64,000 nucleotides of DNA, taken from the NCBI RefSeq assembly GCF_039523555.1, contig NZ_BAAAFN010000006.1, forward strand, positions 186,001 to 250,000, in the 5' to 3' direction. Positions 1 through 10,500 of the stretch are shown piece by piece. Each line of letters starts with the position of its first letter. Within the stretch, counting starts at the first letter, position 1. Position numbers and translations under genes: made by a program. The notes below the pieces were generated by a model, which saw nothing but the letters and a program-made list of their open reading frames with translations, did no database searches and was not told where the DNA came from. The stretch is from Castellaniella daejeonensis (lineage in GTDB: Bacteria > Pseudomonadota > Gammaproteobacteria > Burkholderiales > Burkholderiaceae_B).

Positions 1-216
1 CAGCACGAGCACTCGCGTCGGCGCCCAGCGTTCCTGGACCGCCCGGGCCACGGCGGCACCGGCCGCTTCCATGAGCCGCACGCCGGGCACCCCCGCCGCC
101 GGAGCCGCCCGGTCGGCCGACCCCATCTGCTGCGGGCTCAGCAGCGCATGCGGCGACAGCCGTGCCCGCGCACCGCGGCCGGCGCGCGCATCGGAGCAAC
201 GGTAGGCTTCCGACAT
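1..216 (-). CDS. nnr: NAD(P)H-hydrate repair enzyme Nnr, N-terminal fragment
   Basis: Start of a minus-strand gene that runs off the left edge; 72 codons are visible. The ATG at 216 lies 10 bp after the stop of the upstream ligase gene. The translation contains LLSPQQMGSADRAA, then AAGVPGVRLMEAAGAAVARA and TRVLVL. This is the typical opening of the YjeF N-terminal (NAD(P)HX epimerase) domain. The family repairs hydrated NADH and NADPH in the cytoplasm, usually as an epimerase fused to an ADP-dependent dehydratase. Whether the second domain is present cannot be seen. The call rests on recognising the N-terminal motif, so the family is likely but the full architecture is unknown. Confidence 0.75.
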   Translation of the reverse strand, partial: MSEAYRCSDARAGRGARARLSPHALLSPQQMGSADRAAPAAGVPGVRLMEAAGAAVARAVQERWAPTRVLVL

Positions 217-226
217 CCCCCGGACC

Positions 227-1873
227 TCAGGCGGATTGCGCGGCCCGCTGGCGCAATTCGAATTTCTGGATCTTCCCGGTGGAAGTCTTGGGCAGCTCGC
301 CGAACACGACATGGCGCGGAACCTTGTAGCCGGCCAGATGGGCCTTGCAATGGGCCACGATGTCTTCGACGCTGACCTGGGCATCGGGCTTGAGTTCGAT
401 GAAGGCGCAGGGCGTTTCGCCCCAGCGCTCGTCGGGCTGCGCGACGACGGCAGCCGCCAGGACGGCCGGATGACGGTAGAGCACGTCCTCGACCTCGATC
501 GAGGAAATGTTTTCCCCGCCGGAGATGATGATGTCCTTGCTGCGGTCCTTGATCTTGATGTAGCCGTCCGGGTAGACCACCGCCAGATCGCCGCTGTGGA
601 ACCACCCGCCCTCGAAGGCGGCCTGGGTCGCCTGCGCATTCTTCAGGTAGCCCTTCATGCAGATATTGCCCTGGAACATGATTTCGCCCATGGTCTGGCC
701 GTCGGCCGGCACCGGCTGCAGGGTTTCCGGATCCAGCACCGCCGCGGCCTTCTGCAGGTGGTAGCGCACGCCCTGCCGGGCGTTGAGCTCGGCCCGCTTG
801 CCGATGTCCAGGTCGTTCCAGGCAGCGTCCTTGGCACACACCGTGGCAGGCCCGTAGACTTCGGTCAGGCCGTAGACGTGCGTGAGATCGATGCCCAGGG
901 CTTCCATGCCCTCGATCATGGATGCGGGGGGTGCGGCACCGGCCACCATGGCGTGGATGCCCGGCGGAATCGAGTCGCGCAGGTCCTGGGGCGCATTGAC
1001 CAGCATGCTCTGCACGATGGGCGCACCGCAATAGTGGGTGACGCCATGTTCGCGCATCAGCGCGATCATGGCCGCGGCATCGACCCGGCGCAGGCAGACG
1101 TTCACCCCCGCCCGCGCCGCCACGGTCCAGGGAAAGCACCAGCCGTTGCAGTGGAACATGGGCAGCGTCCACAGATAGACCGAGTGCTTGGGCATGTCCC
1201 ATTCGAGAATGTTCGACACGGCATTGATGGCCGCCCCCCTGTGGTGGTAGACCACGCCCTTGGGGTTTCCGGTGGTGCCGCTGGTGTAGTTCAGGGCGAT
1301 CGCATCCCATTCGGAATCGGGCATCCGCCAGGCGAAATCGGGGTCGCCTTCGGCCAGCAGGGCTTCATATTCCATCGCGCCGATGGATTCCCCGGGGCCG
1401 TCGTACAGGGGATCGTCGACATCCACCACCAGGATGGGCTCGGACCGCGTGCGCAGCGCCAGCGCCTGGCTCACGAGGCGCGAGAATTCCCGGTCCACGA
1501 GAATGACGCGCGCTTCGCCGTGATCAAGCATGAAGGCGATGGTGGCGGGATCCAGCCGAGTGTTCAGGGTATTCAGGACGGCTCCGCTCATGGGAACGCC
1601 GAAATGCGCCTCGACCATGGCGGGAACGTTCGGCAGCATCACGGCCACCGTATCCCCGCGGCCGATGCCGCGCGCGGCCAGGGCGCCTGCCAGGCGGCGG
1701 CAGCGCCGGTAGAGATCGGCCCAGGTGCGGCGGATGGCATCGCCGCCGCGGCCATGCACGACCGCCAGCCGCCCGGGATAGACCTCGGCGGCCCGTTCCA
1801 GGTACAGCAACGGCGTCAGCGGTGCAAAATTGGCCTGGTTCTGGTCCAGGTTCTGGTCATATATCGAGGTCAT
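227..1873 (-). CDS. AMP-dependent acyl-CoA ligase (FadD/DmdB-like)
   Basis: 548-residue member of the acyl-adenylate-forming (ANL) superfamily, which activates a carboxylic acid with ATP and transfers it to CoA. The P-loop YTSGTTGNPKG is near residue 196, the YGLTEVYG motif near 334, and the hinge region (SGDLAV, then IKDRSKDIIISGGENIS) follows. The C-terminal catalytic Lys lies in STGKIQKFELR. I chose the ATG at 1873 because GGAG sits 7 nt upstream; longer in-frame starts lack this. The closest families are medium/long-chain acyl-CoA synthetases and methylmercaptopropionate-CoA ligases, and the substrate cannot be read from the sequence. It lies between recD and nnr on the same strand with no functional link evident. 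Confidence 0.9.
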   Translation of the reverse strand: MTSIYDQNLDQNQANFAPLTPLLYLERAAEVYPGRLAVVHGRGGDAIRRTWADLYRRCRRLAGALAARGIGRGDTVAVMLPNVPAMVEAHFGVPMSGAVLNTLNTRLDPATIAFMLDHGEARVILVDREFSRLVSQALALRTRSEPILVVDVDDPLYDGPGESIGAMEYEALLAEGDPDFAWRMPDSEWDAIALNYTSGTTGNPKGVVYHHRGAAINAVSNILEWDMPKHSVYLWTLPMFHCNGWCFPWTVAARAGVNVCLRRVDAAAMIALMREHGVTHYCGAPIVQSMLVNAPQDLRDSIPPGIHAMVAGAAPPASMIEGMEALGIDLTHVYGLTEVYGPATVCAKDAAWNDLDIGKRAELNARQGVRYHLQKAAAVLDPETLQPVPADGQTMGEIMFQGNICMKGYLKNAQATQAAFEGGWFHSGDLAVVYPDGYIKIKDRSKDIIISGGENISSIEVEDVLYRHPAVLAAAVVAQPDERWGETPCAFIELKPDAQVSVEDIVAHCKAHLAGYKVPRHVVFGELPKTSTGKIQKFELRQRAAQSA

Positions 1874-1971
1874 TTCGATCTCCATCCGTCCATCGGGAAT
1901 ACTGCTGCGCGGGCGCATCGATCCATTTTAGCGAGGCGTCAGGCGGGCAGGTCTGATTTCGCGCAGCGGAT

Positions 1972-3939
1972 TCAGGGATTCCAGATACCGCCCGCGCGCC
2001 GCGTCGCCTGCCGCACGGCGTGCTCGAGCAGGATATCCTCGCCCGGCAGCACCAGCGCCAGTGCGCAGCGCGCCCGGGTTGCACCGGTATACAGCAGTTC
2101 CCGCGTCAGCAAGGGCGACCGCCGGTCGGGCAGCACCAGCGCCACTCGATCGAATTCCGAACCCTGCGACTTGTGCACGGTCAGGGCGTAGACCGTCTCC
2201 ACTTCGGGCAGGCGCGCGGGCGACACCCAGCGCACCGCATCCCGCGAGGCGCCAGCGAAGGCCACCCGGATCATCCAGCCGTCATCCCGCGCCGGGTCGG
2301 GCACAGGCAAGGCGACCCCGATGTCGCCATTGGCCAGGCCCAGCGCGGCATGATTGCGCAGCACAAGGACCGGCCTGCCCGGATACCAGGATTGTTCTGC
2401 CACCGGTACCCAGCCCTCGGCCCGCAGGCGGGATTCGATGCGCCGGTTCAATCCCCGTGCGCCCCAGGGGCCGTCGCGCAGGGCGCACAGCACCTGGAAA
2501 CGGCCCTGCTGCGCCAGGACGGCACGCGCCCAGCGGTCCCAGTCCGCCGGCGAAGCCTGCCGTTCGGGCCGCTCATCCCGCGCGACACGAAACAACGCGG
2601 GGTAGCCGGCATGCCCATCCAGGATGCCGCTGTCACGCAGCCAGGCATCGCTGCCCCCCCGGGCCCGCACCAGGCTCAGGCCATCCGGCGGATGCCGCAG
2701 CAGCGCGGCGACGTCCGGCGCATCGCCCCGGTTCACGGCGGCCGCAAACCGGCCGATGCCGCTGTCGGCCTGGAAGCGGTGGCTGTGGCGCAGCATGACC
2801 ACGGCCTGGTCCAGCGCGGTGCCGGCCGGATCGCGCCACGCCTCGGGCACGATCTCGCCGCAGCATTCGCGCAGGCGGTCGCATTGCGCCGGGGTGTAGT
2901 GTCCGTCCTGCGCGCGGGCGCACAGTTCGCCCAGCACCGCGCCGGCCTCGACCGAAGCCAACTGGTCCTTGTCGCCCAGCAGCACCAGGCGCGCATGGGC
3001 GGGCAATGCGGCCAGCACGGCATCCATCATCTCGATGTCCATCATCGAGGCCTCGTCGACCACCAGCACGTCCAGATCCAGCGGATTGCCGGCATGGAAT
3101 TTCATGCGCCGGGTGTCGGGCCGGCTGCCCAGGAGCCGATGCAGAGTGAACACCTCGGCCGGCACGCGCTCTAGCGCAGCGCCCAGATCGGCATCGGCCG
3201 ACGCGGTCAATCGATCCAGGGCGCCGGCAATGGACTCATTCAAGCGAGCAGCCGCCTTGCCCGTGGGCGCCGCCAGGCGGATGCGCAGGCCGCGTTCCAG
3301 GCCGCGCGCCCGGGCCAGGCCCTGCAGGACGGCGAGCAGCCGCACGACGGTGGTGGTCTTGCCGGTACCCGGACCCCCGGTGACGATGCTGAAACCGTGC
3401 AGCAGCGCCGTCGCGCAAGCGAGCTTCTGCCAGTCGGGCGTTTCGGGCGGCGGATCGGTGAATACTGCATCCAGCCATGCGCGGATCAGTGCGGGGTCGC
3501 GTGCCTCGGGGGGCTCCAGGGCCAGCCGCCGGCCGATGTCCTCGCGGATGCGCCGTCCGGCGCGCCAATAACGGGCCAGGTACAGGCGATGTCCTTGCAA
3601 TACCAATGGCTCCGGCCCGCCGCCGTCGCCCACGAAATCGGCCGCCGCCAGCGCCGCCAGGCAGCCGTCCAGGCCGCCTTCGACCCAGTCCGGCGGCCCC
3701 GCCCTGCCCTGCGCGCCGGCCTCGCCCGCGGGGACGCCGCCATCCGGCCCGCACAGGATGTCCAGGTCCAGGCAGGGATGGCCATGCGCCAGCCGGGCGC
3801 TGCACGCGACGGCCAGCCGCAGGGCCAGCGCCGGCACGCCGTGCGCCTGGCAGGCGAGCAGCCGGCCGAACGCCACGTCCAGGTCGCGCACATCTTCTTC
3901 GAGCCGATCGAACGCCAGCCAGTCGGGAAATTCAGTCAT
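1972..3939 (-). CDS. recD: Exodeoxyribonuclease V subunit alpha RecD
   Basis: 655-residue SF1 helicase subunit of RecBCD, the fast 5'-3' motor used in double-strand break repair and degradation of linear DNA. Walker A (TGGPGTGKTTTVVRL) is near residue 187, Walker B is LVVDEASMMDIEMM, and the late helicase motif YALTVHKSQGSEFDRV is near the C-terminus. The ATG at 3939 overlaps the end of recB by 8 bp, so translation is probably coupled. It is slightly longer than the E. coli protein (about 608 residues). It is the last gene of recC-recB-recD. Confidence 0.96.
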   Translation of the reverse strand: MTEFPDWLAFDRLEEDVRDLDVAFGRLLACQAHGVPALALRLAVACSARLAHGHPCLDLDILCGPDGGVPAGEAGAQGRAGPPDWVEGGLDGCLAALAAADFVGDGGGPEPLVLQGHRLYLARYWRAGRRIREDIGRRLALEPPEARDPALIRAWLDAVFTDPPPETPDWQKLACATALLHGFSIVTGGPGTGKTTTVVRLLAVLQGLARARGLERGLRIRLAAPTGKAAARLNESIAGALDRLTASADADLGAALERVPAEVFTLHRLLGSRPDTRRMKFHAGNPLDLDVLVVDEASMMDIEMMDAVLAALPAHARLVLLGDKDQLASVEAGAVLGELCARAQDGHYTPAQCDRLRECCGEIVPEAWRDPAGTALDQAVVMLRHSHRFQADSGIGRFAAAVNRGDAPDVAALLRHPPDGLSLVRARGGSDAWLRDSGILDGHAGYPALFRVARDERPERQASPADWDRWARAVLAQQGRFQVLCALRDGPWGARGLNRRIESRLRAEGWVPVAEQSWYPGRPVLVLRNHAALGLANGDIGVALPVPDPARDDGWMIRVAFAGASRDAVRWVSPARLPEVETVYALTVHKSQGSEFDRVALVLPDRRSPLLTRELLYTGATRARCALALVLPGEDILLEHAVRQATRRAGGIWNP

Positions 3940-6900
3940 TGCCGCACTCCCCGCCCGCGCCGTCGAACAGGGCATCCAGGGCGTCGATCAGTCCGGGCTC
4001 GGGCCGCAGCGCCACCAGCCCCTGGCCGGGCGCTTCCTGGCCGCGCAGGAACAGGTACACGGCACCTCCCATGTGGCGATCGTAGTCGTAGTCCGCCAGC
4101 CGTGACCGCAGCAGCCGGTGCAGCGCCAGCACATACATCAGCATCTGCGCGTCGTAGCGGGATGCGCGCATGGCCTCCGCCAGTGCCTCGGGCGCATAGC
4201 CGGCCTCGGACGGGCCCAGGTCATTGGATTTGTAGTCGACCAGGTAGTAGCGGCCGTCGGCCTGCAGGACCAGGTCGATGAAGCCCTTGAACATGCCGTT
4301 CAGACGGCCGCCCGCTAGGGCCGGGCGGGGTGCGCCGCCAAAGGTCTGCCTGCACAGCAGCCCATCCAGGCGCTCGATGTCCACTTGCTGTGCCGGCAGC
4401 CAGAATTCCATTTCCGGCAGGCAGGCCTGCAGGCGGTCCAGGCGCAGCACGGGTGTGCCAGGCAGATCCGGTCGCCATTCCGTGCGCGCCAGGCGCAGCA
4501 GCCAGTCATGCAGCGCGTCGATGTGCGCCTCCCAGCCACGCACCGCGCAGCGGCGCGCGATCAGGTCGCGCGCCTCGTCCAGGTCGCGGAAACCGCGCCG
4601 CGCGGCCCATTCCAGCAGGCCATGCAGGAACGTCCCGGCTTCGCTGCCACGGGGGAAGTCCCTCAGCCCCGACTCGACCGGTACCGGCGCGGCGCCTGCC
4701 GGACGCGGCGCCGGGACGGGATCGGCCTGCCGGTCCTCGCGCAGCACATCCTCGGCGGCGGTTTCTGGCGCGGCGGCATCGGCCAAGCACAAGGCCGAAT
4801 AGCTGGAGATCCACCAGGGCTGTCCGACGGCGGGTGCTGCCAGGCGGCGGGCCTCGCCCAGCGCCTCCGGGGTCTCGTCAAGGATCGGCTCGGGGCCGGA
4901 CTCATCCACCGGTTCCACGCCTTCATCCCAGGCCATCAGGCCGGGATGGGACTGCGCCAGCCCGTCCCAGGCAGCCTTCAGATCGGCGCCCAGCAAATGC
5001 CCGATGCCGCTGCCGGTCTTGAGCGGCCCCAGTGCCATCCAGACGGCATGGCGCGCCCGCGTCAGCGCCACGTACAGCTTGCGCACGTCCTCGCCCAGGC
5101 GCTCGCCATCCAGTTGCTGCAACTGGGCCGCGTCCGCCTCCATGATCCAGGTCCGGCCCGACGGCCCGGGCAGCAGGTACGGTCCCCTGCCCGCCTCGAC
5201 GGGCCGCGCCTTGCAGACGAAGGGCAGGAAGACCAGGGGATATTCCAGTCCCTTGGATTTGTGCACGGTGACGACCCGCACCAGGCCCTCGTCGCTTTCC
5301 AGCCGCAGCCGGCGGCCGTCCTCGCCCTGGGGCGACTGGCGCTGCCGGTGCAGGTACCGCAGCACGGCCTGTTCGCCATCCAGGTGGGCTGCGGCCTGCT
5401 GCAGCAGTTCGGCCAGATGCAGGAAGTCAGTCAGGCGCCGCTCGCCTTCGTAGCCATCGGCCAGCAGGCGGGCCGGCACGTCGAAATCGTGCAGCAGCCG
5501 GCGCAGCATGGGCAGCACCCCTCGCTGCCGCCAGATCTGCCGGTAACCCTGGAAACGCTCGACCTGGGCATCCCAGGCGCGCTCGTCCTCGACCAGCCGG
5601 TCCAGCGCCACCCAGTCCAGGCCCAGTGCAGGCGTGGCCAGGGCCGCACGCACGGCACGCTCGTCCTCGGGGTGCGCGCAGGCATCCAGCCACAAGGCGA
5701 GCTCCGCCGTCTGCGGCGACTCGTAGACGGAATCGCGCTCGGACAGGTACACGCTGCGCACGCCGATCCGGGCCAGTGCCTGACGCACGCTGCGCGCCTC
5801 GGCATGGGTATTGACCAGGATGGCCACGTCCGCAGGCCGCACCGGCGCCCATTGATCCGATCCGCGCATGCCCGCCGCACCGCGCCGGCCCAGGGCCAGG
5901 GTTTCGGCCACCCGCCGGGCGCAGAGCCACGCGGCTTCCTGCTCGTACTGGGTCGAGGACAGGGGCTTGCCCGGCGTCGTCGGCTCGATCCAGCAGGCGC
6001 TCATGGCCGGGGCCGGGCGGCCGAGCACTTCCCATCGTTCCGGCCGGCCCTGGGCCTGGACGGGATGGAAAGGAATGCCCTCGCCCGGCACCCCGGTGGG
6101 AAAGGCGTGCGCGCCCCTCAGGGCAAAGCACCGGTTGACCGCCTCGACCATGGCTTCGGACGAACGGTAATTGCGGCCCAGCGTCAGCACTCTTCCCGCG
6201 CAGGCCCGGTTCGCCCGCAGATAGGTGTGCACATCGGCGCCCCGGAAGCCGTAGATGGACTGCTTGGGGTCGCCGATGAAGACCAGCGCGGTCTCGGGGT
6301 CGTGCTCGGCCACCCGGTAGATGCGGTCGAATATGCTGTACTGCACCGGGTCGGTATCCTGGAATTCGTCGATCAGCACCACCGGGAACTGCCGCCGCAG
6401 GGTCTGCGCCAGGCGGGCGCCCGAAGGGCCGTCCAGCGCCGCATCCAGGTTGCCGAGCAGGCCATCGAAGCCCAGCAGCGCGGCGCCTGACAAGGTCTGG
6501 TGCAGGCGCCCCGCCATCCAGGCCAGGGCATGGCGCAGCAGGGGCACGCGCACGCCGGGCAATGCATCCAGGTCGGCGCGCAAGCGGGCAAGCGCGGCGC
6601 TGGCGGGATGTTCCGGCGCCGGAACCGCGCCCTGCCATTTTTCCCGGATGCCCTCGGGCGTCAGGCGGTCCCAGCCGGTCTTCAGGTCCGGCGCATCCTG
6701 GCCGGGATCCCCGGCCCAGGCTCGCAGCGCCTGCATCCAGCGGCGCAGATCCGCCGGCCGTATCTTCGTATCCTTGCCCAGCGAGACGAGCCAGTCTTCC
6801 AGCACATCCGTCTCATGGACCCAGGGGGCCTTCAGGGCTGCCAGGCGCTCACGCCGTTGTGCAAGGTGGCGCTCCAGCACGGCCGCCAGGCTTTCGTCGG

Positions 6901-7579
6901 CGTCCCGGGGCAGGGATTCCCGGGTCAGCATGCCGGACAGGCCCAGCAGGGCGTCCGGGCCCGGCCAGACGGAAAGCACCTCGTCCAGCGGCCCGGACGC
7001 CAGCGGCGCCACGTGCGCACGCCAGTAATCCCAGGCCACCTGGCGGATCTCGGCGCTCAGGTCCGGTTCCAGCCGCTGCTCGAACAGGCTGCCGCTATCG
7101 AAGGCATGCTCCTGCAGCACCCGCGCGCACCAGGCATGGATGGTGGAAATGGCCGCCTCGTCCATGGACTGAGCCGCGAGGTCCAGCGCACGGGCGCAAC
7201 CCGCCCACCGATCCTGCGGCCAATCCCGCCGCAGGGAGTCCAGGAATGGATCGGCCCGGCATTCCTGTGCCGCATCCTGGGCGAACCAGAGTGCCGCCTC
7301 GGCCAGCCGGCTGCGGATCCGATCGCGCAGTTCCTGGGCGGCAGCCTCGGTGAACGTGAGGACGAGAATTTCGGTGGGCAGGCGCGGATCCTGTCCGCCA
7401 TGCCCCAGCACCAGGCGGACATACAGCGCGGCGATCGTCCAGGTCTTGCCCGTTCCCGCGCTGGCCTCGATCAGGTGGCTGCCCCGCAGCGGGAAACGCA
7501 GCGGATCGACCTGGGGAATCGCCGTCTCCGGAGTCGCCGTTTCGGGAGATTCGGACGCGAAGCGGTTCGGCGCGATCAT
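3932..7579 (-). CDS. recB: Exodeoxyribonuclease V subunit beta RecB
   Basis: 1215-residue UvrD-like 3'-5' helicase with a C-terminal nuclease domain. Walker A IEASAGTGKTWTIAALY lies near residue 36, motif II is LIDEFQDTDPVQYSIF, and motif III is GDPKQSIYGFRGADVHTYL. The late motif VHKSKGLEYPLVFLPF follows. The nuclease active site is YYLVDYKSND near residue 1150, with the Asp-Tyr-Lys triad intact, so RecB should both unwind and cut DNA. The start at 7579 overlaps the recC stop as ATGA. A longer in-frame reading exists but would lie inside recC and looks like shadow sequence. Confidence 0.97.
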   Translation of the reverse strand: MIAPNRFASESPETATPETAIPQVDPLRFPLRGSHLIEASAGTGKTWTIAALYVRLVLGHGGQDPRLPTEILVLTFTEAAAQELRDRIRSRLAEAALWFAQDAAQECRADPFLDSLRRDWPQDRWAGCARALDLAAQSMDEAAISTIHAWCARVLQEHAFDSGSLFEQRLEPDLSAEIRQVAWDYWRAHVAPLASGPLDEVLSVWPGPDALLGLSGMLTRESLPRDADESLAAVLERHLAQRRERLAALKAPWVHETDVLEDWLVSLGKDTKIRPADLRRWMQALRAWAGDPGQDAPDLKTGWDRLTPEGIREKWQGAVPAPEHPASAALARLRADLDALPGVRVPLLRHALAWMAGRLHQTLSGAALLGFDGLLGNLDAALDGPSGARLAQTLRRQFPVVLIDEFQDTDPVQYSIFDRIYRVAEHDPETALVFIGDPKQSIYGFRGADVHTYLRANRACAGRVLTLGRNYRSSEAMVEAVNRCFALRGAHAFPTGVPGEGIPFHPVQAQGRPERWEVLGRPAPAMSACWIEPTTPGKPLSSTQYEQEAAWLCARRVAETLALGRRGAAGMRGSDQWAPVRPADVAILVNTHAEARSVRQALARIGVRSVYLSERDSVYESPQTAELALWLDACAHPEDERAVRAALATPALGLDWVALDRLVEDERAWDAQVERFQGYRQIWRQRGVLPMLRRLLHDFDVPARLLADGYEGERRLTDFLHLAELLQQAAAHLDGEQAVLRYLHRQRQSPQGEDGRRLRLESDEGLVRVVTVHKSKGLEYPLVFLPFVCKARPVEAGRGPYLLPGPSGRTWIMEADAAQLQQLDGERLGEDVRKLYVALTRARHAVWMALGPLKTGSGIGHLLGADLKAAWDGLAQSHPGLMAWDEGVEPVDESGPEPILDETPEALGEARRLAAPAVGQPWWISSYSALCLADAAAPETAAEDVLREDRQADPVPAPRPAGAAPVPVESGLRDFPRGSEAGTFLHGLLEWAARRGFRDLDEARDLIARRCAVRGWEAHIDALHDWLLRLARTEWRPDLPGTPVLRLDRLQACLPEMEFWLPAQQVDIERLDGLLCRQTFGGAPRPALAGGRLNGMFKGFIDLVLQADGRYYLVDYKSNDLGPSEAGYAPEALAEAMRASRYDAQMLMYVLALHRLLRSRLADYDYDRHMGGAVYLFLRGQEAPGQGLVALRPEPGLIDALDALFDGAGGECGND

Positions 7580-10500
7580 GCCTCGGCCTCCGCAGCGGCC
7601 GGATACGGCCGGATGGCGCCCGCCGCCGCGCCGTACAGCGTCGCGGCCCAATGGAAAAAGCCGCCGCCCGCACACAGGCGATCGAAATCAGGATAGCAGC
7701 GCCGCAGGTACAGATCGTCTTCCACCCGCCTGAGATAGATGTCCTCGGCCGCCCGCCAGGCCTTGCCGCCGGGTTCGGGATCGGCGCCTGCGCGCAGCCA
7801 GGCGCCCGCCGCGTCGATTTCCACCGGCAGCGCGGCGCGCATGCCTGCCTGCCAGGCTGCCCACAGGGCCTGCCACTGCTCCGCGGCCCAGGCCGGGTCC
7901 AGCGGATCGAAGGACACGCTGCCCTGGGGGCTGACGAGCACGGTCGTCAACGGCCGGCCGTGGGCATGCGCGGCCAGGTGATCCAGCCAGGCCGGCATCA
8001 TCGGTGCGATGCGGTAGTGCCTGTCGCGCACCAGATGGCTGGCGAGCAGCGCAATCCGGCACCACTCGCCTCGTTCATTGCGGCGCCAGCCGCCCAGCGT
8101 GTCCTCGAACATCCATCCGCTTTCGGGCACGGTGCTTTCCATGCGCAGGGCCTCGTCGGACACCTGGGACCAGTCTTCGCAGGCACGCCGGTAGGGATCG
8201 ATGGCCGCCTGCACACTGTCGAGCAGCGCCTGGGCCGATGCCTCGCCCAGGCTGCCCGCAACCAGCGCGCCGCGCCGCCGCATCCGATCCAGGCAGTCCA
8301 GGAACGCCGGCCCGGCATTGGCTGGATCGGGAGACTGCCGCAGGACGTCGAGCAGCTCGGCGCGCAACTGCCATTGCGCCAGGCCGTCCCGGACATAGGG
8401 CTCTCCCTCGTCCAGTTTGGGATCAGGCGCCTCGAAGAACACCTGCAGGCGCTGCTGAAAGAAGGCGCGCACGGGATGCCGCAGGAACTGGCGCAGGACG
8501 TCCAGCCGCAATGCCGCATCCCGGCGCGGCGGCGGCAGGACGCCGGGCGCCTGTCCCGCGCCCGCCGGCAGCCGGGCGCTGCGCCACTCGGCGGCATAGG
8601 TGAACAGCGCACCGGGCCCGGCCTGCACTTGCTTGGGAAAATAACGGCGGCTGAACGGCTGCAGCGGATGATGCAGGCTCAGGGCGCGGGCCAGGGGGGA
8701 GGCCCCGTCTGCGGATTGCCAGCCCCGGTCCAGATGGTCCATGAGCTGGGACACCAGAACGGAAGGCGGTTGCGGCGTATTGTCGTGGATGCTGTGCCCC
8801 ACCCAGGAAATGTACAGCTGGTCGCGCGCCGACAGCAGCGCCTCGAGGAACAGGTAGCGGTCGTCCTCGCGCCGGGAGCGGTCGCCAGGACGCGGATGCA
8901 GCGCCATCAGGTCGAAGTCGGCCGGCACCCGCTGGCGGGGAAAGGCGCCATCCTGCATGCCCAGCAGACAGACGCGCCGGAACGGGATCGCCCGCATGGG
9001 CATGAGCGTCGCAAAGGTGACTGCGCCCGCGAAGAAGCGCTGCGACAGGCCGGCCTGGTCCAGCTGGCCCAGGCAATGTTCGGCCACGATGGACACCGGC
9101 AGGGCTTCGTCCATGCCTGCGGCCTCGCACAACTGCGCCCAGTCCTGCAGGATTTCCCGGAAACGCGCCAGCGTGTGCTCGTCGGCATCCGACCGGGGCA
9201 GGAAGAAATCGTCCAGCAGCGTACGCAGGCACGCCACCCATTGCGCGGGGGTGGCGTCCTGGCGCAACTGGCGCCAATGATGATCCAGCGCGTCCAGCAG
9301 GCGAGCCAGCGCTCCCAGGGCCTGGGCCTGCAGGCCGCCCGTTTCGCCGTAGGGTTCGATCCCGCTCCAGGCCGGTGCGTCGGGGCCTGCCGCATAGCCC
9401 AGCAGCATGCGATCCAGGCCGAAGCGCCAGGTATGCCCGTGCGCTGCCTCGGGCGCCTGCGCCAGGCCGAAGGTGCCGCGATGCCCGGCATGCAGTCCCC
9501 AGCGCACCTCGGCCTCTCTCGCCCAGGCCTGCAGCAGCGGCAGGTCCCCGTCTTCGATCCCGAATCGAGCCCGCAACGCCGGCACGTCAAGCCATTCCAG
9601 GACCTCCTGGATGCCCAGCCGCAGGCGCGGCAGGGACAGCAGCTGTTCCAGCACGATGACCAGCGGGTCGGCCTGGCGCTGCCCGCGGTCCGCCAGGGCG
9701 TAAGGCACGTGCCGCCGGTCCCGGGCATCGTACTGGCCGAAGACCGCCTGCACGTGGGGGGCGTAGGCCTCGATGTCGGGCACCATCACGATCACGTCGC
9801 GCGGCTGCAGGCCAGGATCGGCGGCAAAGGCCGCCAGCAGCTGATCGTGCAGGATCTCGACCTCGCGCTGGGCACTGTGGGCAACGTGGAAGCGCAGCGA
9901 ATCGTCGCGCGCGGCATCCACCGCCGGCCAGCGCTCGCGCGTCTCGGCCAGTGGCCGCAAGTCGCGGATATCGTCCTGCAGCTGCTCCAGCAGCGTGACC
10001 CCCGGCAATTCCTCGAATGCGTCGATGCGCCGGTGCAGCGCCTCGAAGGCCAGGCCGCAGCGCGCCCGATGCGCCGGATCGTCGATGTCGTCCAGCAGGC
10101 CGATGAAATCCCGCCCCTGGCGCCCCCAGGACGCCAGCAGCGGATGCGTCTGCTGGTGCAGCGCGTCTTCGTCCAGGACCTCTGGCATTCCCGGACGGCG
10201 CGCCTGGCGCCGGAAACGCGCCCGCAGCAGTTCGCGGTCGCCCTGGATGTCGGCCCAGTAATGGGCGCAGGGATTGTTCACGCAGACCAGGATCTGGATC
10301 CAGCGCGACAGGCCGGACAGCGCTTCCAGCGTCTGGCGCGGCATGGCGGAAATGCCGAAGACCAGCAGGCGGCGGGGCAGTCCGGATGGGCGCGGGACAT
10401 CGCCCGGCGCCCGGACCCGCGCCATGAAGGCCGCATGTACGGCGGCGCGGCCGATCGGCTCGCTGCCGGATGCGCCCAGGTCTTCCAGCAGGGCGCGCCA